The notes beneath the pieces are model-generated. The model had not been told where the DNA came from, ran no database searches, and saw nothing but the letters and a program-made list of their open reading frames with translations. From NCBI GenBank assembly GCA_004000515.1, contig CP034537.1:2418001-2482000 (forward strand): a DNA stretch of 64,000 bases, written 5' to 3'. Shown here piece by piece: positions 46,131 to 56,371 of this stretch; position 1 is the stretch's first letter, and each line of letters begins with the position of its first letter. The position numbers and the translations under genes are program-made. The DNA is from Pseudomonas poae. GTDB taxonomy: Bacteria; Pseudomonadota; Gammaproteobacteria; Pseudomonadales; Pseudomonadaceae.

Positions 46131-47650
46131 TCGGAGCCAAACGAATGATCCAATTACCCAAAAAGTCTATTTTTGGACTGCTAACTTCCTCAGCGCTGCT
46201 TTCGCTGCTATCAGCATGCTCTGTGGAGCCGACATACAACCGCCCCGACGTTCCGACTCCGCAGGCGTTCAAGGAAGCTTCGACTGAACAGAAGCAAGCA
46301 TCATTGCCCAAAGATAGCGCCTGGAAAAACGCTGAACCAGCCGATGCCGAGCATCGTGGGGAATGGTGGCTAGTCTTTGGCGATCCGGTGCTAAACGACC
46401 TGGAGCGGCAAGCCGCAGAGGCTAATCAGAATCTGAAGGCGGCTGCCGCACGAGTACAGCAATCGAGAGCCTTGACCCAATCAGCCCGAGCGGGATGGTT
46501 CCCGTCCCTAGATGCGGGATTTGGTCCTACGCGTGAACGCCTGTCTCCTGCCTCACAATTGTTGTCTGACGATGCGAGTGGGTCCACGCAGACTCTTTGG
46601 CGGGCGCAGGCGACAGCCTCTTACGAGGTAGACCTGTTCGGGAAGGTGGATTCACAAGTGAACACCGCGCTCGCTAATCAAGCACAGAACGAGGCGCTGT
46701 ATCGTTCTGTGCTGTTAGCCCTCCAAGCTGACGTGGCTAAAAATTATTTCGAGCTGCGTGAGTACGACAACCAACTTCGACTATTTCGTCGCACGGTCAC
46801 CCTGCGTGAAAACACCCTGAAATTAGTAGAGGGGCGATTCAAAGAGGGCGACATAAGCGAACTTGACCTCTCGCGAGCGCGCAACGAACTATCTACCGCG
46901 AGGGCGGACTCGGTAGGGATCGCACGGCTGCGTGCGACGTCAGAACATAGTCTTGCAGTGTTGTTGGGTAAGTCTCCTGCCGACTTCGACTTCCCTGACT
47001 CACCTATAGAGCCCATCGCGACCCAGGTGCCTATCGGGTTACCATCAGCCCTACTGGAGCGCCGTCCAGATATTGCCGCCGCCGAGAGAGCTATGGCCGC
47101 GGCTAACGCACAAATCGGATTGGCGAAATCAGCATTTTTCCCGCGGCTTAACATAAATGCCGCCGCCGGCTTCGAGTCGTCATCGCTGGGGAATCTGTTC
47201 GACTGGTCGACTCGGTCTTTTCTACTAGGCCCCCTTGCGGGAACGGCGCTGACGTTACCGATATTTGATGGTGGTCGGAGGAAAGCAGATCTCGCCTCTG
47301 CAAGGGCTCGATACGACGAGCAGGTTGCGAAGTATCGGGAGCAAGTATTGGTGGCGTTTAGAGAGGTAGAGGACAACCTGGCAGATCTGAGGTTGCTCGA
47401 TGATCAGAAAGGTAATCAAAGCGAAGCTGTTGCAGCATCAATACGGACAGAGCGACTTTCTAAAACTCAGTATGAAGAGGGGCAAATTAGCTATTTGGAA
47501 GTTATCGATGCTCAGCGCCAGGTCTTACAAACCGAACTGCAACTGAGCCGTCTGACGGGCACTCAGGCCATTGCAACGGTGAGCCTGATTAGAGCCTTAG
47601 GTGGGGGGTGGGACCGAGCCGACGCTAACATTGCCTCCAATGGGCGTTAG
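46127..47650 (+). CDS. Outer-membrane efflux lipoprotein (OprN/OprM-like)
   Basis: 507 residues from the ATG overlapping the RND stop (ATGA), or 501 from ATG 46145. Lipobox LLSAC (Cys ~31). The OMF signature blocks are present: LNDLERQAAEANQNLKAAAA, ALLERRPDIAAAERAMAAAN, SYLEVIDAQRQVLQTEL. Two internal repeats form the trimeric channel. It completes the MexEF-OprN-like pump; the terminator follows 39 bases after its stop. Confidence 0.92.
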   Translation: MIGAKRMIQLPKKSIFGLLTSSALLSLLSACSVEPTYNRPDVPTPQAFKEASTEQKQASLPKDSAWKNAEPADAEHRGEWWLVFGDPVLNDLERQAAEANQNLKAAAARVQQSRALTQSARAGWFPSLDAGFGPTRERLSPASQLLSDDASGSTQTLWRAQATASYEVDLFGKVDSQVNTALANQAQNEALYRSVLLALQADVAKNYFELREYDNQLRLFRRTVTLRENTLKLVEGRFKEGDISELDLSRARNELSTARADSVGIARLRATSEHSLAVLLGKSPADFDFPDSPIEPIATQVPIGLPSALLERRPDIAAAERAMAAANAQIGLAKSAFFPRLNINAAAGFESSSLGNLFDWSTRSFLLGPLAGTALTLPIFDGGRRKADLASARARYDEQVAKYREQVLVAFREVEDNLADLRLLDDQKGNQSEAVAASIRTERLSKTQYEEGQISYLEVIDAQRQVLQTELQLSRLTGTQAIATVSLIRALGGGWDRADANIASNGR

Positions 47651-47966
47651 CGGTGATCACGCAGCCTGAACGGCTTTGAATTGCTCATAAAAAGCGGGTC
47701 AACTTGACCCGCTTTTTATGCTTCAAACCAACGGAAATTTCCCGGCCAGAGCCAAACCGCAGTAAGCGTCCGCTCAACACACCTTGCCTAATTAGACGGG
47801 TGCCTACCTGTCGCAAGATTGCACTCCAGTTGACTACGCGTTTGCATTCGATTTGACCTTTCATTGTGAGCATCCGGCGACCTGACCTAGGTACTCGGCA
47901 CCGATCGCCTGAATGCAGAATTCTCGCAATCTGTTTTCCCGGAACGCCTACGCAAAAACCGCAACC
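47651..47966. other. Intergenic region with bidirectional terminator
   Basis: Between the convergent efflux operon and GNAT gene. Apart from the hairpin at 47689-47718 nothing else is recognised. Confidence 0.5.
47689..47718. terminator. Rho-independent terminator, bidirectional
   Basis: Stem AAAAGCGGGTC / GACCCGCTTTT with loop AACTT. The A-run on the left and T-run on the right make it work for both the efflux operon and the convergent GNAT gene. Confidence 0.9.
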
Positions 47967-48467
47967 CTACAGTTCACGTACCATCACCAAGTCTCGGTGG
48001 ACATCATCGCCGCATTGAAAACTGGTTTCTCCTACTGTAAAAAATCCATTACGTTGGTAGAAGCCTATTGCACGGGCATTCTGATCATTCACCGTGAGCC
48101 GGATACGATCTGAAATACCAGTAAGCGTCGCAGTTAAGAGGAGTTGTGCGGCACCGGTTCCATGGTGTTTTGAATCGACATAGCATCGCTTTAACTCAGG
48201 GATGCCATCCGCCAGTGGGATGTTTAATCGATCTGGTTTGTAGTCGACCAAACTGAAACCCACGATATCTCCGGCTTCCTCCAACACTCGCACCTCTTGG
48301 CTTGACGTATCCAGCGCGGCCTGAAAACAACGCGCGGTCAGATTTTCGCTGATGTAGCGCTCCAATTCTTCTGCTGGAGTGTCTGCTGGGCACGCCAGTG
48401 AAAAGGTAGCCTTTGCGATTCTACTCATGCTCTCAGAGTCACCCGTTATCGCTGGACGCACACGCAT
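47967..48467 (-). CDS. GNAT-family N-acetyltransferase
   Basis: 166 residues, single GNAT domain: IPELKRCYVDSKHHGTGAAQ includes the acetyl-CoA pyrophosphate loop, and NARAIGFYQRNGFFTVGE is the conserved C-terminal motif. It transfers an acetyl group to a small amine or protein; the substrate is unknown. It is convergent with the efflux operon. Confidence 0.88.
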   Translation of the reverse strand: MRVRPAITGDSESMSRIAKATFSLACPADTPAEELERYISENLTARCFQAALDTSSQEVRVLEEAGDIVGFSLVDYKPDRLNIPLADGIPELKRCYVDSKHHGTGAAQLLLTATLTGISDRIRLTVNDQNARAIGFYQRNGFFTVGETSFQCGDDVHRDLVMVREL

Positions 48468-49223
48468 TCATCGCTCCTTGGATTGGTAAATATTAGCGCG
48501 TACCGACCATTGAGGTGGCAGCTACGCAACTCAAGTGTTACGAAGTGAGCCTATGGAATGCAAGCTTGTCGAGAGTCCATGAGCACGAATAATGATCAAG
48601 CAAGGAGCCTCGGCCGGACTACAACAGAGCTGTGAGGTCAGTTCGTATGCGTCCGCCGAAGTCACGTTGCATGACTAAGCAGATATGCGCCGCCGATCCT
48701 CATTCTCATATCCCGGGCGAGTAGCTCAACTTCGTACAAGCCGCCAATCGAGTGCCGTGCCTAACAAACCGCAGCCAGCCGGAACTGGTCTTGGACCCTT
48801 CGCGAACTTACGATTCTGAGCTAGGGCTCAGCTCCTCGAAGCACGGATTCTTGACGGAAGAAACCTGCAGTTTGGTGCCGCCGTAAGTGGGCCATCCCGT
48901 GACCGGTAATGAGGGAAAAATGTCGTTTCCGCCTCCTGTAGTCAGACGTAGAGTCGAACGTTCGAACAGTAAGATTGACTCATCCTCATCCAGGAGAAGG
49001 ACGCTCATCGCCGTTCAGGCGCTTCAACGCAAGGAAACGAGAAATGGCCAAAAAGTGCTTGGGGGCCCAGCGGATCACCCGATGTTTGCAGCGAACAAAA
49101 GCGGCTCTGAGAGTCATGGCCACTCATGACACCCTGCCAAAAAAGTAGCACATTGAAGATTGCGATTTTTTGACCTAGACCGTTTAAAAAAAAAGCGAAA
49201 CTTTCTAATAGGTAAATGCATGT
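48468..49223. other. Non-coding or degraded stretch
   Basis: 750 bases without a supported gene. A 66-codon leftward frame (48808-49008; VLLLDEDESILLFERSTLRL) has no recognised family or strong ribosome-binding site and may be a relic. An A-rich stretch at ~49180-49197 lies before the next gene. Confidence 0.4.
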
Positions 49224-49956
49224 ATGAGCGAGAAGACATTGTTATTGACCGGTGCCAGTCGTGGCATAGGCCATGCCACCGTCAAACACTTTCAAGCCGC
49301 TGGGTGGAGGATTTTCACCGCCTCTCGCCAGGACTGGGTCGCTGAATGCCCATGGGCCGAGGGCTTACTCAACCACATTCATCTTGATCTCGAAGATATT
49401 GATAGCGTCAGTGACAGCCTGGCGGCCATCAGGGAAAAATTGGGCGGGCGCTTGGATGCATTGGTAAACAATGCCGGAGTTTCGCCAAAGGGGCCGGAGG
49501 GGACACGCCTTGGTGTTCTGGAGTCCGACTATGCAACCTGGATCAAGGTCTTCAATGTCAATCTGTTTTCTACGGCCCTCCTTGCGCGGGGGCTGTTTGA
49601 TGAATTGAAAGCTGCAAAAGGCAGCATCATCAACGTTACCTCTATTGCAGGATCCAAAGTGCACCCGTTCGCAGGTGTCGCTTATTCCACATCCAAAGCT
49701 GCGCTCTCCGCCCTGACTCGGGAAATGGCCTTTGATTTTTGGCCGACATGGCGTAAGGGTCAACGCTATCGCACCTGGAGAAATCGAAACCTCAATACTG
49801 TCCGCAGGCACTGCGGAAATCGTTGAACGGCTAGTGCCGATGAACCGGCTGGGCAAACCTGAAGAAGTTGCCTCGCTCGTCTACTTCCTTTGCACCGGTG
49901 GCGCTTCTTATGTAAACGGCGCAGAGATTCACGTTAACGGTGGCCAGCATGTCTAA
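49224..49956 (+). CDS. SDR-family oxidoreductase (FabG-like), apparent 1-base gain at ~49737
   Basis: 243 residues after repair. TGASRGIGHATV cofactor site, LVNNAGVSP, catalytic VAYSTSKAALSAL (Tyr-x-x-x-Lys), then the end GAEIHVNGGQHV. The run GATTTTTGG at ~49734-49738 has one T too many; with four T the frame reads AFDFGRHGVRVNAIAPGEIE, the canonical SDR segment after the catalytic helix. No neighbouring pathway fixes its substrate. Confidence 0.87.
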
Positions 49957-50457
49957 CGTTAATGGCCGGATCTGAGGGTGTTAAGCCATAGTGAAAAAAG
50001 GTCCTGTAGCAGCAGTTTTCCACGTGGTGATTCGGCTTAGGGCATAGCAGATGATAGGGCTCGAACTTGTTGGTGGCGGTCAGTTTGCTCTGCATCGGGC
50101 AGCCATAATCCGGCACAGAGCATGGACTTCACTGACCGTTCAACCCGTGGTTGGGCCGGTAGTCTTTGCTGTCTATTCTGTCCTGTGGCGAAGTTGAGCA
50201 TCGCCTTACTTTTCTGCCTGACCTCGCTACTACGAATTGGACAGAAGCCGCGCTCTAGTCGCGAGATGCACTGCAAGGCAACCCTCTGGATACTCCTGAT
50301 CCTCAGCCCATCCTCGAGCTTTCCCTCAGTTAACGCTTCCACGGGGGCTGGCTCGATTTGTCCGCCACCGCTCGTTTGTTGTCGTCCGTTTACGCTAGGT
50401 CGTCGCTGCAGCGACTGCCGTTGAACGCCCTCCAATCGTCTTGTAGAGAAGGCAGTA
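49957..50457. other. Stretch without a supported gene
   Basis: 500 bases with overlapping frames on both strands but no family, ribosome-binding site or repeat that I can support. Given local indels, a damaged gene is possible. Confidence 0.4.
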
Positions 50458-50580
50458 TGTCTCGCGTTATTAATCACTCCGGTTGCAGTTCCAGTGCTCC
50501 CGAAGGTCTGACTTTCAGTTTTCCTGCATTCAATAAATCGCAAGCGGCGATGGCATGGAGGCTGCTATGCGCTCTGTAGT
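50458..50580 (+). CDS. Small ORF overlapping the 50567 gene
   Basis: 40 residues (SSSAPEGLTFSFPAFNKSQA), with AGAAGG upstream of the ATG. Its end overlaps the next start by 14 bases. It may be a coupled small protein or the true N-terminus of the next gene in another frame. Confidence 0.35.
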
Positions 50581-51203
50581 TATTCCTTCAGGCGTTTCGC
50601 GGCTGGTTAGCAAAACGTCGCGCATAAACAGTCGTGGCGACTACCTATTGCCGTTTCCAGACTATCCCTGCAACGCACGCAGCTTTGTTCAACTGGATGC
50701 CAGATTGCTGCCTTATTGGCATACGTTGTTCGATGTGTGTCCGGGGCTGCTCAAGCTAGATCCACCAGACGGCTTGAACATATTTCGCAGTTTTATGACC
50801 TGGGCGTACCGCAATCATCCGTCGCTGAATTGGACTTACTACCTGAGTGTCTGCCGTTGGTTACTCACGTCGACCTATCGGGCGCACATCCACGAAGAAC
50901 ACATTGATGCCTTCATGACTGCGGCAGCGGCCCGGTGGATAAATACTGACGATAGCCAAGCACGAGGACTGGTGTTGGCTTGGCAAGGCTCGCCGATGAG
51001 GGTGTTTGACTGGAAAGTAGCGCCTCGTTCTATCGCTGGTGTTGACCCTGAAAAGAGGATTTCCCACCGGCACTCTGGGATTTTTCCTGGTGTCCTCTGA
51101 CGGGGAAAGGGGGGCCGGGTTTCGACGGTGGTTGCCCATCCCCGAATACGAGCGGCAGACGCAGGTGTCGAAGGCTGCGCGTGATGAGCAGAAGCCCTGC
51201 TAA
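50567..51203 (+). CDS. Unrecognised protein upstream of DUF2946, apparent 1-base gain at ~51062
   Basis: 211 residues after repair. Trp/Tyr-rich helical sequence (IFRSFMTWAYRNHPSLNWTY; VCRWLLTSTYRAHIHEEHID). The original frame stops at 51100; removing one T from ATTTCC (~51060-51062) gives RIPTGTLGFFLVSSDGERGA and a stop at 51203 that overlaps the DUF2946 ATG (TAATG). GGAGG precedes the ATG. No family recognised; the overlap ties it to the metal-uptake genes that follow. Confidence 0.6.
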
Positions 51204-51617
51204 TGCGTAAGCGTCACATTATCGGAGCATGGCTGAGCCTGTTCGCCATACTGATGATTTTTGCCGGCCCCCCTGATCAGTCAGGGGATCAGCCTTTCCC
51301 ATGGCAAAAGTCAACCAATGAGCATGGCTGGCATGGAGTGCCACGACATGCTTGGCACGAGCCAGAAGTCTCACCATGCTTCTGCCGGCAAGACCCATGA
51401 TCTGGTCGTGTGGGAAAAATGCGGATATTGCTCTCTTCTGTTCCAGCATCCCGCTCTCGCCGAGTCAAACCTGTCCAGGTTTCAACTTAATGTTCCACCG
51501 TTACAGCTTTTTTCTACTCACTTAATTCCCCAGCAAGCAGCGCCACCGATATTCCTCGGTGCAAGAAGCCGAGCGCCACCGATTCGATCGTTGAACGTCA
51601 TACCCACTTTTGGCTGA
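51203..51617 (+). CDS. DUF2946 family protein, apparent 1-base gain at ~51272
   Basis: 137 residues after repair. Signal-like hydrophobic start (IIGAWLSLFAILMIFAGPLI), His/Met-rich stretch (SMAGMECHDMLGTSQKSHHA) and CGYCSLLFQHPAL. The six-C run at ~51271-51276 should have five. DUF2946 proteins are usually found beside TonB-dependent copper receptors; the Cys/His/Met content fits periplasmic metal binding. A TonB receptor follows 97 bases later. Confidence 0.82.
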
Positions 51618-51714
51618 ACGCGCATTGCCGACTCTGCATCGACCGGCTTTTGAGTCCGCCGACGCCGAATCCCTCTGCGCGTTCTGCTTCAAATGACTTT
51701 TATCGGAAGATCCC

Positions 51715-53889
51715 ATGTACTCGGACAAGAACGGGCCGCTGTTTTACATTGATCCATCGCGTCTGCGTTGGCGCCATGCCTTTGCGTGTTTCTGGGGCTA
51801 GCATTACCGGTCATTGCGCACCCACAAGACGGTGCCGTGGATGTACCCCCAACATCCGATCAATCACAGATTTGGACGTTGGAAACCATAAACGTTTCTG
51901 GGGCGCGTGAAGGCTACAGCGCACCATCTTCTGCGTCGGCCACTCGTACCGACACGCCCCTGGTCGAAGTCCCGCAATCCGTTCAAGTTGTAACGCAAAC
52001 GATGCTCAAGGAGCAGGACAGTCATTCGCTTGCTGACGCGCTGGTTAACGTCTCAGGGGTAAGAGCAACCAAGCCGCAAGAGGCACTGTTCGCTCAGCCA
52101 ATTGTGCGCGGTTTTCCGGCGGAAATTTACATGAACGGGCTGCCTGCATTTGGCGGCACGGCAGCGAGCATCGACCCGACCAGCCTCATAGGCACAGAGC
52201 GCATTGAGGTACTCAAAGGCCCAACATCAGCGTTGTACGGCGGGGGTATCGGCGCACCGCTGGGTGGTTTGATCAACGTAGTGTCTAAACGGCCCGAGAC
52301 CGAGCCAAGTGCACTGCTGTCGATGCGCACCGGTAGCTTCGGCACAGTGAATCCTTCGCTGGATCTCAACACACCCATCGGCGACAAGGTCGCCGCACGG
52401 ATTGCCGCTGACTATCAAGAAAATGACAGCTGGATTGACCACGTCAACGGCCATCAGTGGTCGATACAACCAAGCATCGCGTTCCAGCTATCGCCAGAGA
52501 CTGAACTGTTACTGCGCGGCCAATACGAGAATCGCAGCCAGCTCGAATATTCCGGCCTGCCAGCCGCCCAAGCATTGAGCGGGCAGATTGATCGCAACGC
52601 CTTCCCAGGAGCGACCAACGGACAGCCTCACACCACTATCGAGAATCGAACAACCACCGCCGAGCTCACGCATGAGCTTAATGACGACACACGACTGACC
52701 GTCAGCGCTCAGTATTACGAGGGCAAAGTTCGTGATTATGGCAGCCTTGTATATCCGGACCTTCTGGGACCGAATCCCACGACACCCACGGTTTACCCGA
52801 TATTCAAGCTTTACCTGCCCACGAACATCCGGGAAAGCACACTGGATACCAACCTAGGCTCCAAAGTCGAAGCACTGGGCGGAGATCATGAGTTACTGGT
52901 TGGTATCAATTACGACAACACTCACTTCAACTCGGGGATGTCCGGCGTTGAACCCATCGGTGAGCTTGACCTTGCCAATCCGGGATATGGGATTTCCTAC
53001 GGCGCGACGCCCGAAACAATCGTGTCCCAGACCAACCGTTACGAGACGAAGGCCTTATACGTTCAGGATCAAGCGACCTATGGCCGTTTGCACTTGTTGG
53101 AGTCGTTGCGATTGACCCAGCTCGACATCAACCAACAAGAGCAAGGTGTAGATACTTCATATCGTCGTTTGACACCACGGTTTGGCATCACCTATGACCT
53201 GACCGAAAGTCTTGCGCTCTACACGTCGTATTCCACCGGTTTCAGGGGGCGTTCAACTTCACTGGTAACGAGACACCCAAGCCTGAGCTGTCTCGCAATT
53301 ATGAGGCGGGCGTCAAACTGGCGTTCAACGATCTGGGCATTTCTGGCACTCTCGCCATGTTCGAGCAGACGCGTCGTAATGTGTCCACCCCTGATCCTGA
53401 CCCTACCTACGCGATTCTGGGTTACTCGGTACAGAGCGGCGAACAACGCGCTCGCGGGGTAGAAGCGGATCTGGTTTGGGAACCGACCCCGATTTTTCAT
53501 TGCTGGGTAGCTACGCCTACACCCAGGCAGAAATCACAGAGGACAACTCGATTCCGGTCGGTGATGGACTGCCTCGCGTACCACGGCACAGTGGTCGCCT
53601 CGCAGCCCGCTATCGGATACTTGATGGCGCCGCTAAAGGACTGGGCTTCGGTGCCGGTATTACAGCAGTCAGTGCGCGTGAGCTGACCCTGCCTAATACG
53701 GTATCCGTACCAGGCTACGCACTGCTGGATGCGCAGACTTCCTACGATTTCGACCGCTACACGATCTCGGTTTCGGCGGTAAACCTGACAGGTCGCAAAG
53801 TCTTCGAGACCTTTCAATATCTGGGCTCTCCAGTGGCACTGCCCACTCAACCACGTTCAGCTTACCTGACGCTGACGGCCCGCTTCTAA
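51715..53889 (+). CDS. TonB-dependent siderophore/metal receptor, three apparent 1-base losses
   Basis: 725 residues after repair from ATG 51715 (GGAAGA upstream). Signal HAFACFLGLALPVIAHPQ appears only if one C is restored at ~51798. Plug domain: TPLVEVPQSVQVVTQTMLKE and GTERIEVLKGPTSALYGGG. The barrel breaks at ~53250 (one G short; then FRGAFNFTGNETPKPELS) and ~53490 (one G short; then TPDFSLLGSYAYTQAEI), and ends SAYLTLTARF with the C-terminal Phe. It imports an iron- or copper-chelate across the outer membrane; the ligand is unknown. Confidence 0.88.
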
Positions 53890-53976
53890 AGAAACCATCA
53901 CGATCGATATGCCGTAGTTCCGCGGCCGTAGATAAGAGCGGGTGGGTGGCAGCAAGCTGCCATCCCTACCGCAACC

Positions 53977-54264
53977 TTACTTAGACATCCAGGCAATCAC
54001 GGCTTTGTAATCTTCGTCGCTACAGTCCATGCACAATCCTCGAGCCGGCATGGCCTTGAAGCCCTCGGTCACGTGCTTGACCAATACGTCAGTGCCTTGC
54101 GCCAAGCGGGGTTTCCAAGCCTCTTGATCACCTTTTTTTGGAGCCATGGGTGACTGGCCGTTATGGCACACAGAGCAGGAGCGGCTGAACACCGCTTCAG
54201 GCTCTTGGGCGGCATAAGCGTTTGAGACTACGAGTAAACAAACAGCTGCCAATACTTTTTTCAC
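53977..54264 (-). CDS. Cytochrome c5-like periplasmic cytochrome
   Basis: 95 residues. Export signal MKKVLAAVCLLVVSNAYA, haem site CSVCH, distal Met region FKAMPARGLCMDCSDEDYKA with the extra Cys pair typical of cytochrome c5. Electron carrier in the periplasm. Convergent with the TonB receptor. Confidence 0.9.
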   Translation of the reverse strand: MKKVLAAVCLLVVSNAYAAQEPEAVFSRSCSVCHNGQSPMAPKKGDQEAWKPRLAQGTDVLVKHVTEGFKAMPARGLCMDCSDEDYKAVIAWMSK

Positions 54265-54969
54265 GGTGGACCTCGTTGGGCATTTTTATAATCACACGAC
54301 GCCTTCGGAATGAGGGATTACATCCGGAGCGCATGAGTACTACCGCTGCAATCATGTTCGGCGGAAAGCTCACCGGTAGGGAGCTTTGAGTTTAATAAGA
54401 GTGTTTTTACATCCCAAGTGCGACAGGCCGCCGCACCAGACGGCCTAGTTGTTCAGTTGAGGTACGTCTGAGTGCCCGGCGCGCCATCTGCGGCAGGTTG
54501 TCGCAGGTGATTCTTTATGTCGATGCGCACCGCATTCATGTGTAGGCACGAAGATTTTTCTTAGTAGAATTAACTTCGTTTCATGAGTACCAAGGTACTA
54601 CGACGGTTTTGGCAGTTCTCTCATTTGGATCCGCCCCGCTTACCATCGCTTTGTCGAGTCACCCCTGCCATCGTTAGTGGCTTGGGCCTGAACTGGCCAA
54701 CCTCTGCTTTCCTTCATAATCGGTCACCTGGCGCGCCGTCAGCAAAAAAGGATGCTCTATGCTTGCGCGCGCAGCGATCCTGTCGCCAACCGTTAATCTC
54801 ACAAAAAACTCGAATACCGACCTCCTGCTTCCCATCCGAAGCAGGTTGTCGAAAAAAGCTAGGTGGAACGCTCGCTAGGTCAATGATGCGACGCTGCGAC
54901 GCTTGATCGCTTTGGGCATAAAGGAAATGACGGGCTGCTTCGATTAGGCCACAATGTTAAGGGCATGCA
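54265..54969. other. Long stretch without a supported gene
   Basis: About 700 bases upstream of the ABC-type system. A rightward 107-codon frame at 54583 has atypical composition and no motif. Likely a junction between two acquired blocks. Confidence 0.4.
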
Positions 54970-55158
54970 ATGGCCTGTACTGATGTCGTTTTCGCCCGGC
55001 CTGATGGGGGTTTCCAAAGAGGAAGCACCAGCCTGTTTGCAAAAAGGGGTTCATTGGTCTCCGAAGTCATCCAGATTCTGCTCGTCCGTATCGCAGCTGA
55101 TAAAATTCTTCCCTTAGACAAAACCGTGCACGCCCTACAAAACTCCAAGGCACCATAA
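54970..55158 (+). CDS. RelB/DinJ-like antitoxin remnant
   Basis: 62 residues. The C-terminal segment LVSEVIQILLVRIAADKILP resembles the RelB/DinJ antitoxin core (typically VSEAVRLLLTRIAADKALPF), while the N-terminal part does not. No toxin gene is adjacent. It may be a decayed antitoxin or a frame-damaged copy. Confidence 0.35.
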   Translation: MACTDVVFARPDGGFQRGSTSLFAKRGSLVSEVIQILLVRIAADKILPLDKTVHALQNSKAP

Positions 55159-55202
55159 GGTGTTGCCTGGAATATCAAAAATCCAGTCACGGCCTTGAAC
55201 GC

Positions 55203-56123
55203 ATGGATCGCATACAGCAGCTCAACTACGAAAAAGATTTTCGCATTGCCTTCTTGGAGTCTAAGGGGGATGGATTTCAGCGCCTGTTCGAGAGGCTGAT
55301 GTCGAAGGTGCACCCTAACGATTTCATGGCTTGCCGCCCATGGGGCAATGTCGGTGATCGGAAGAACGATGGATACCTATCCTCGGCGCGAACTCTCTTC
55401 CAGAGCTACGCCCCCAATGATTTGAGCGCCTCCGAAGCAATCAAGAAGATCAATGAGGATTTCGAAGGGGCCAAAGATTACTGGGAGAGGTATTTCGGTG
55501 AGTGGACCTTTGTCCACAATGCGCCTGATGGTCGTTTAGGGCCGCACATCATTGAGGCGTTATCGAAGCTTGGGCAACAAAATCCGCAAATCAAAATCGG
55601 CCACTGTGGGTACGAGGAGATGCTTGCGAAGTTCCGTCAGTTGAGTCTGCTGGATCTTGAATCCTGGTTTGGCCCCTCGTTGACTATGGAGGCGAACGTC
55701 AATTTGGGGTACGGCGACTTGGTAGCCGTGCTTACTCACATCAGCATCACACCCGTACCTACGACAAGTGAAGTGAAGGATGTATCGAGGGGGAAGATCG
55801 AGGCGAACCTCCTATCTCAGCCCGTTGCCGATTTTCTGAAGATCGGCATGCAAAAGTCGCCGCTCGTTGCGCATTTCTTCAACAACTGGAGCAATCCAAC
55901 CTATGGCGAGCAGATTGCTTTGGCATTCAAGAATGAATATGTCGCTTTGAGGGATACGACGCCCCGGCTTCATCCCGACGAAATATTTGGACGACTCGAA
56001 GCCTGGGCTGGAGGAACGGTGAACTCTAAGCCCTCACACAAGGCAGCGGTGTTGGCCGTCATGGCATACCTGTTTGACGAATGTGAGATCTTCGAAGATG
56101 CCCGAGCGGTGAGGACAGCATGA
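55203..56123 (+). CDS. ABC-3C system effector-like protein with nuclease-like N-terminus
   Basis: 306 residues. N-terminal ~75 residues have a restriction-endonuclease-like pattern: Glu30, then GDRKNDGY (Asp52, Lys54, Asp56) and LFQSYAP. The C-terminal region is helical and resembles the shared domain of three-component ABC conflict systems. The stop overlaps the middle-component ATG (ATGA at 56120). The nuclease role is inferred from motif pattern only. Confidence 0.7.
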   Translation: MDRIQQLNYEKDFRIAFLESKGDGFQRLFERLMSKVHPNDFMACRPWGNVGDRKNDGYLSSARTLFQSYAPNDLSASEAIKKINEDFEGAKDYWERYFGEWTFVHNAPDGRLGPHIIEALSKLGQQNPQIKIGHCGYEEMLAKFRQLSLLDLESWFGPSLTMEANVNLGYGDLVAVLTHISITPVPTTSEVKDVSRGKIEANLLSQPVADFLKIGMQKSPLVAHFFNNWSNPTYGEQIALAFKNEYVALRDTTPRLHPDEIFGRLEAWAGGTVNSKPSHKAAVLAVMAYLFDECEIFEDARAVRTA

Positions 56124-56371
56124 TCCTGCCGTCTAAGCATCTTTCGCAGGAGCGTGCGTTGCTAACCGTTGGTGCACACGTTTTGACTTATCTCGCGCGA
56201 CCGAAGACAGTCTCCGCGTTGTGGGAGGAGCTAAATAGGTGCGACGAAAGACTGACTGCTGCACCGCCGCGCCGCATTACGTACGACTGGTTTTTGCTTG
56301 CGCTTGATCTTTTATTCTCCCTTGGGGCCATCGAACTTGACAGCGGCTTGGTGGCACGGAGTACAGAATGA
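56120..56371 (+). CDS. ABC-3C middle component
   Basis: 83 residues: MILPSKHLSQERALLTVGAH, then SALWEELNRCDERLTAAPPR, the pattern of the small middle component (MC6-like) of three-component ABC systems. It overlaps both neighbours by 4 bases (56120-56123 and 56368-56371). It probably bridges effector and ATPase. Confidence 0.82.
   Translation: MILPSKHLSQERALLTVGAHVLTYLARPKTVSALWEELNRCDERLTAAPPRRITYDWFLLALDLLFSLGAIELDSGLVARSTE

Noticed and set aside
48808..49008. Leftward 66-codon frame as a gene
   Set aside because: No family, no convincing ribosome-binding site and no conserved context; mentioned only in the gap note.
54583..54906. Rightward 107-codon frame as a gene
   Set aside because: Ser/Arg/Cys-rich low-quality composition and no ribosome-binding site.
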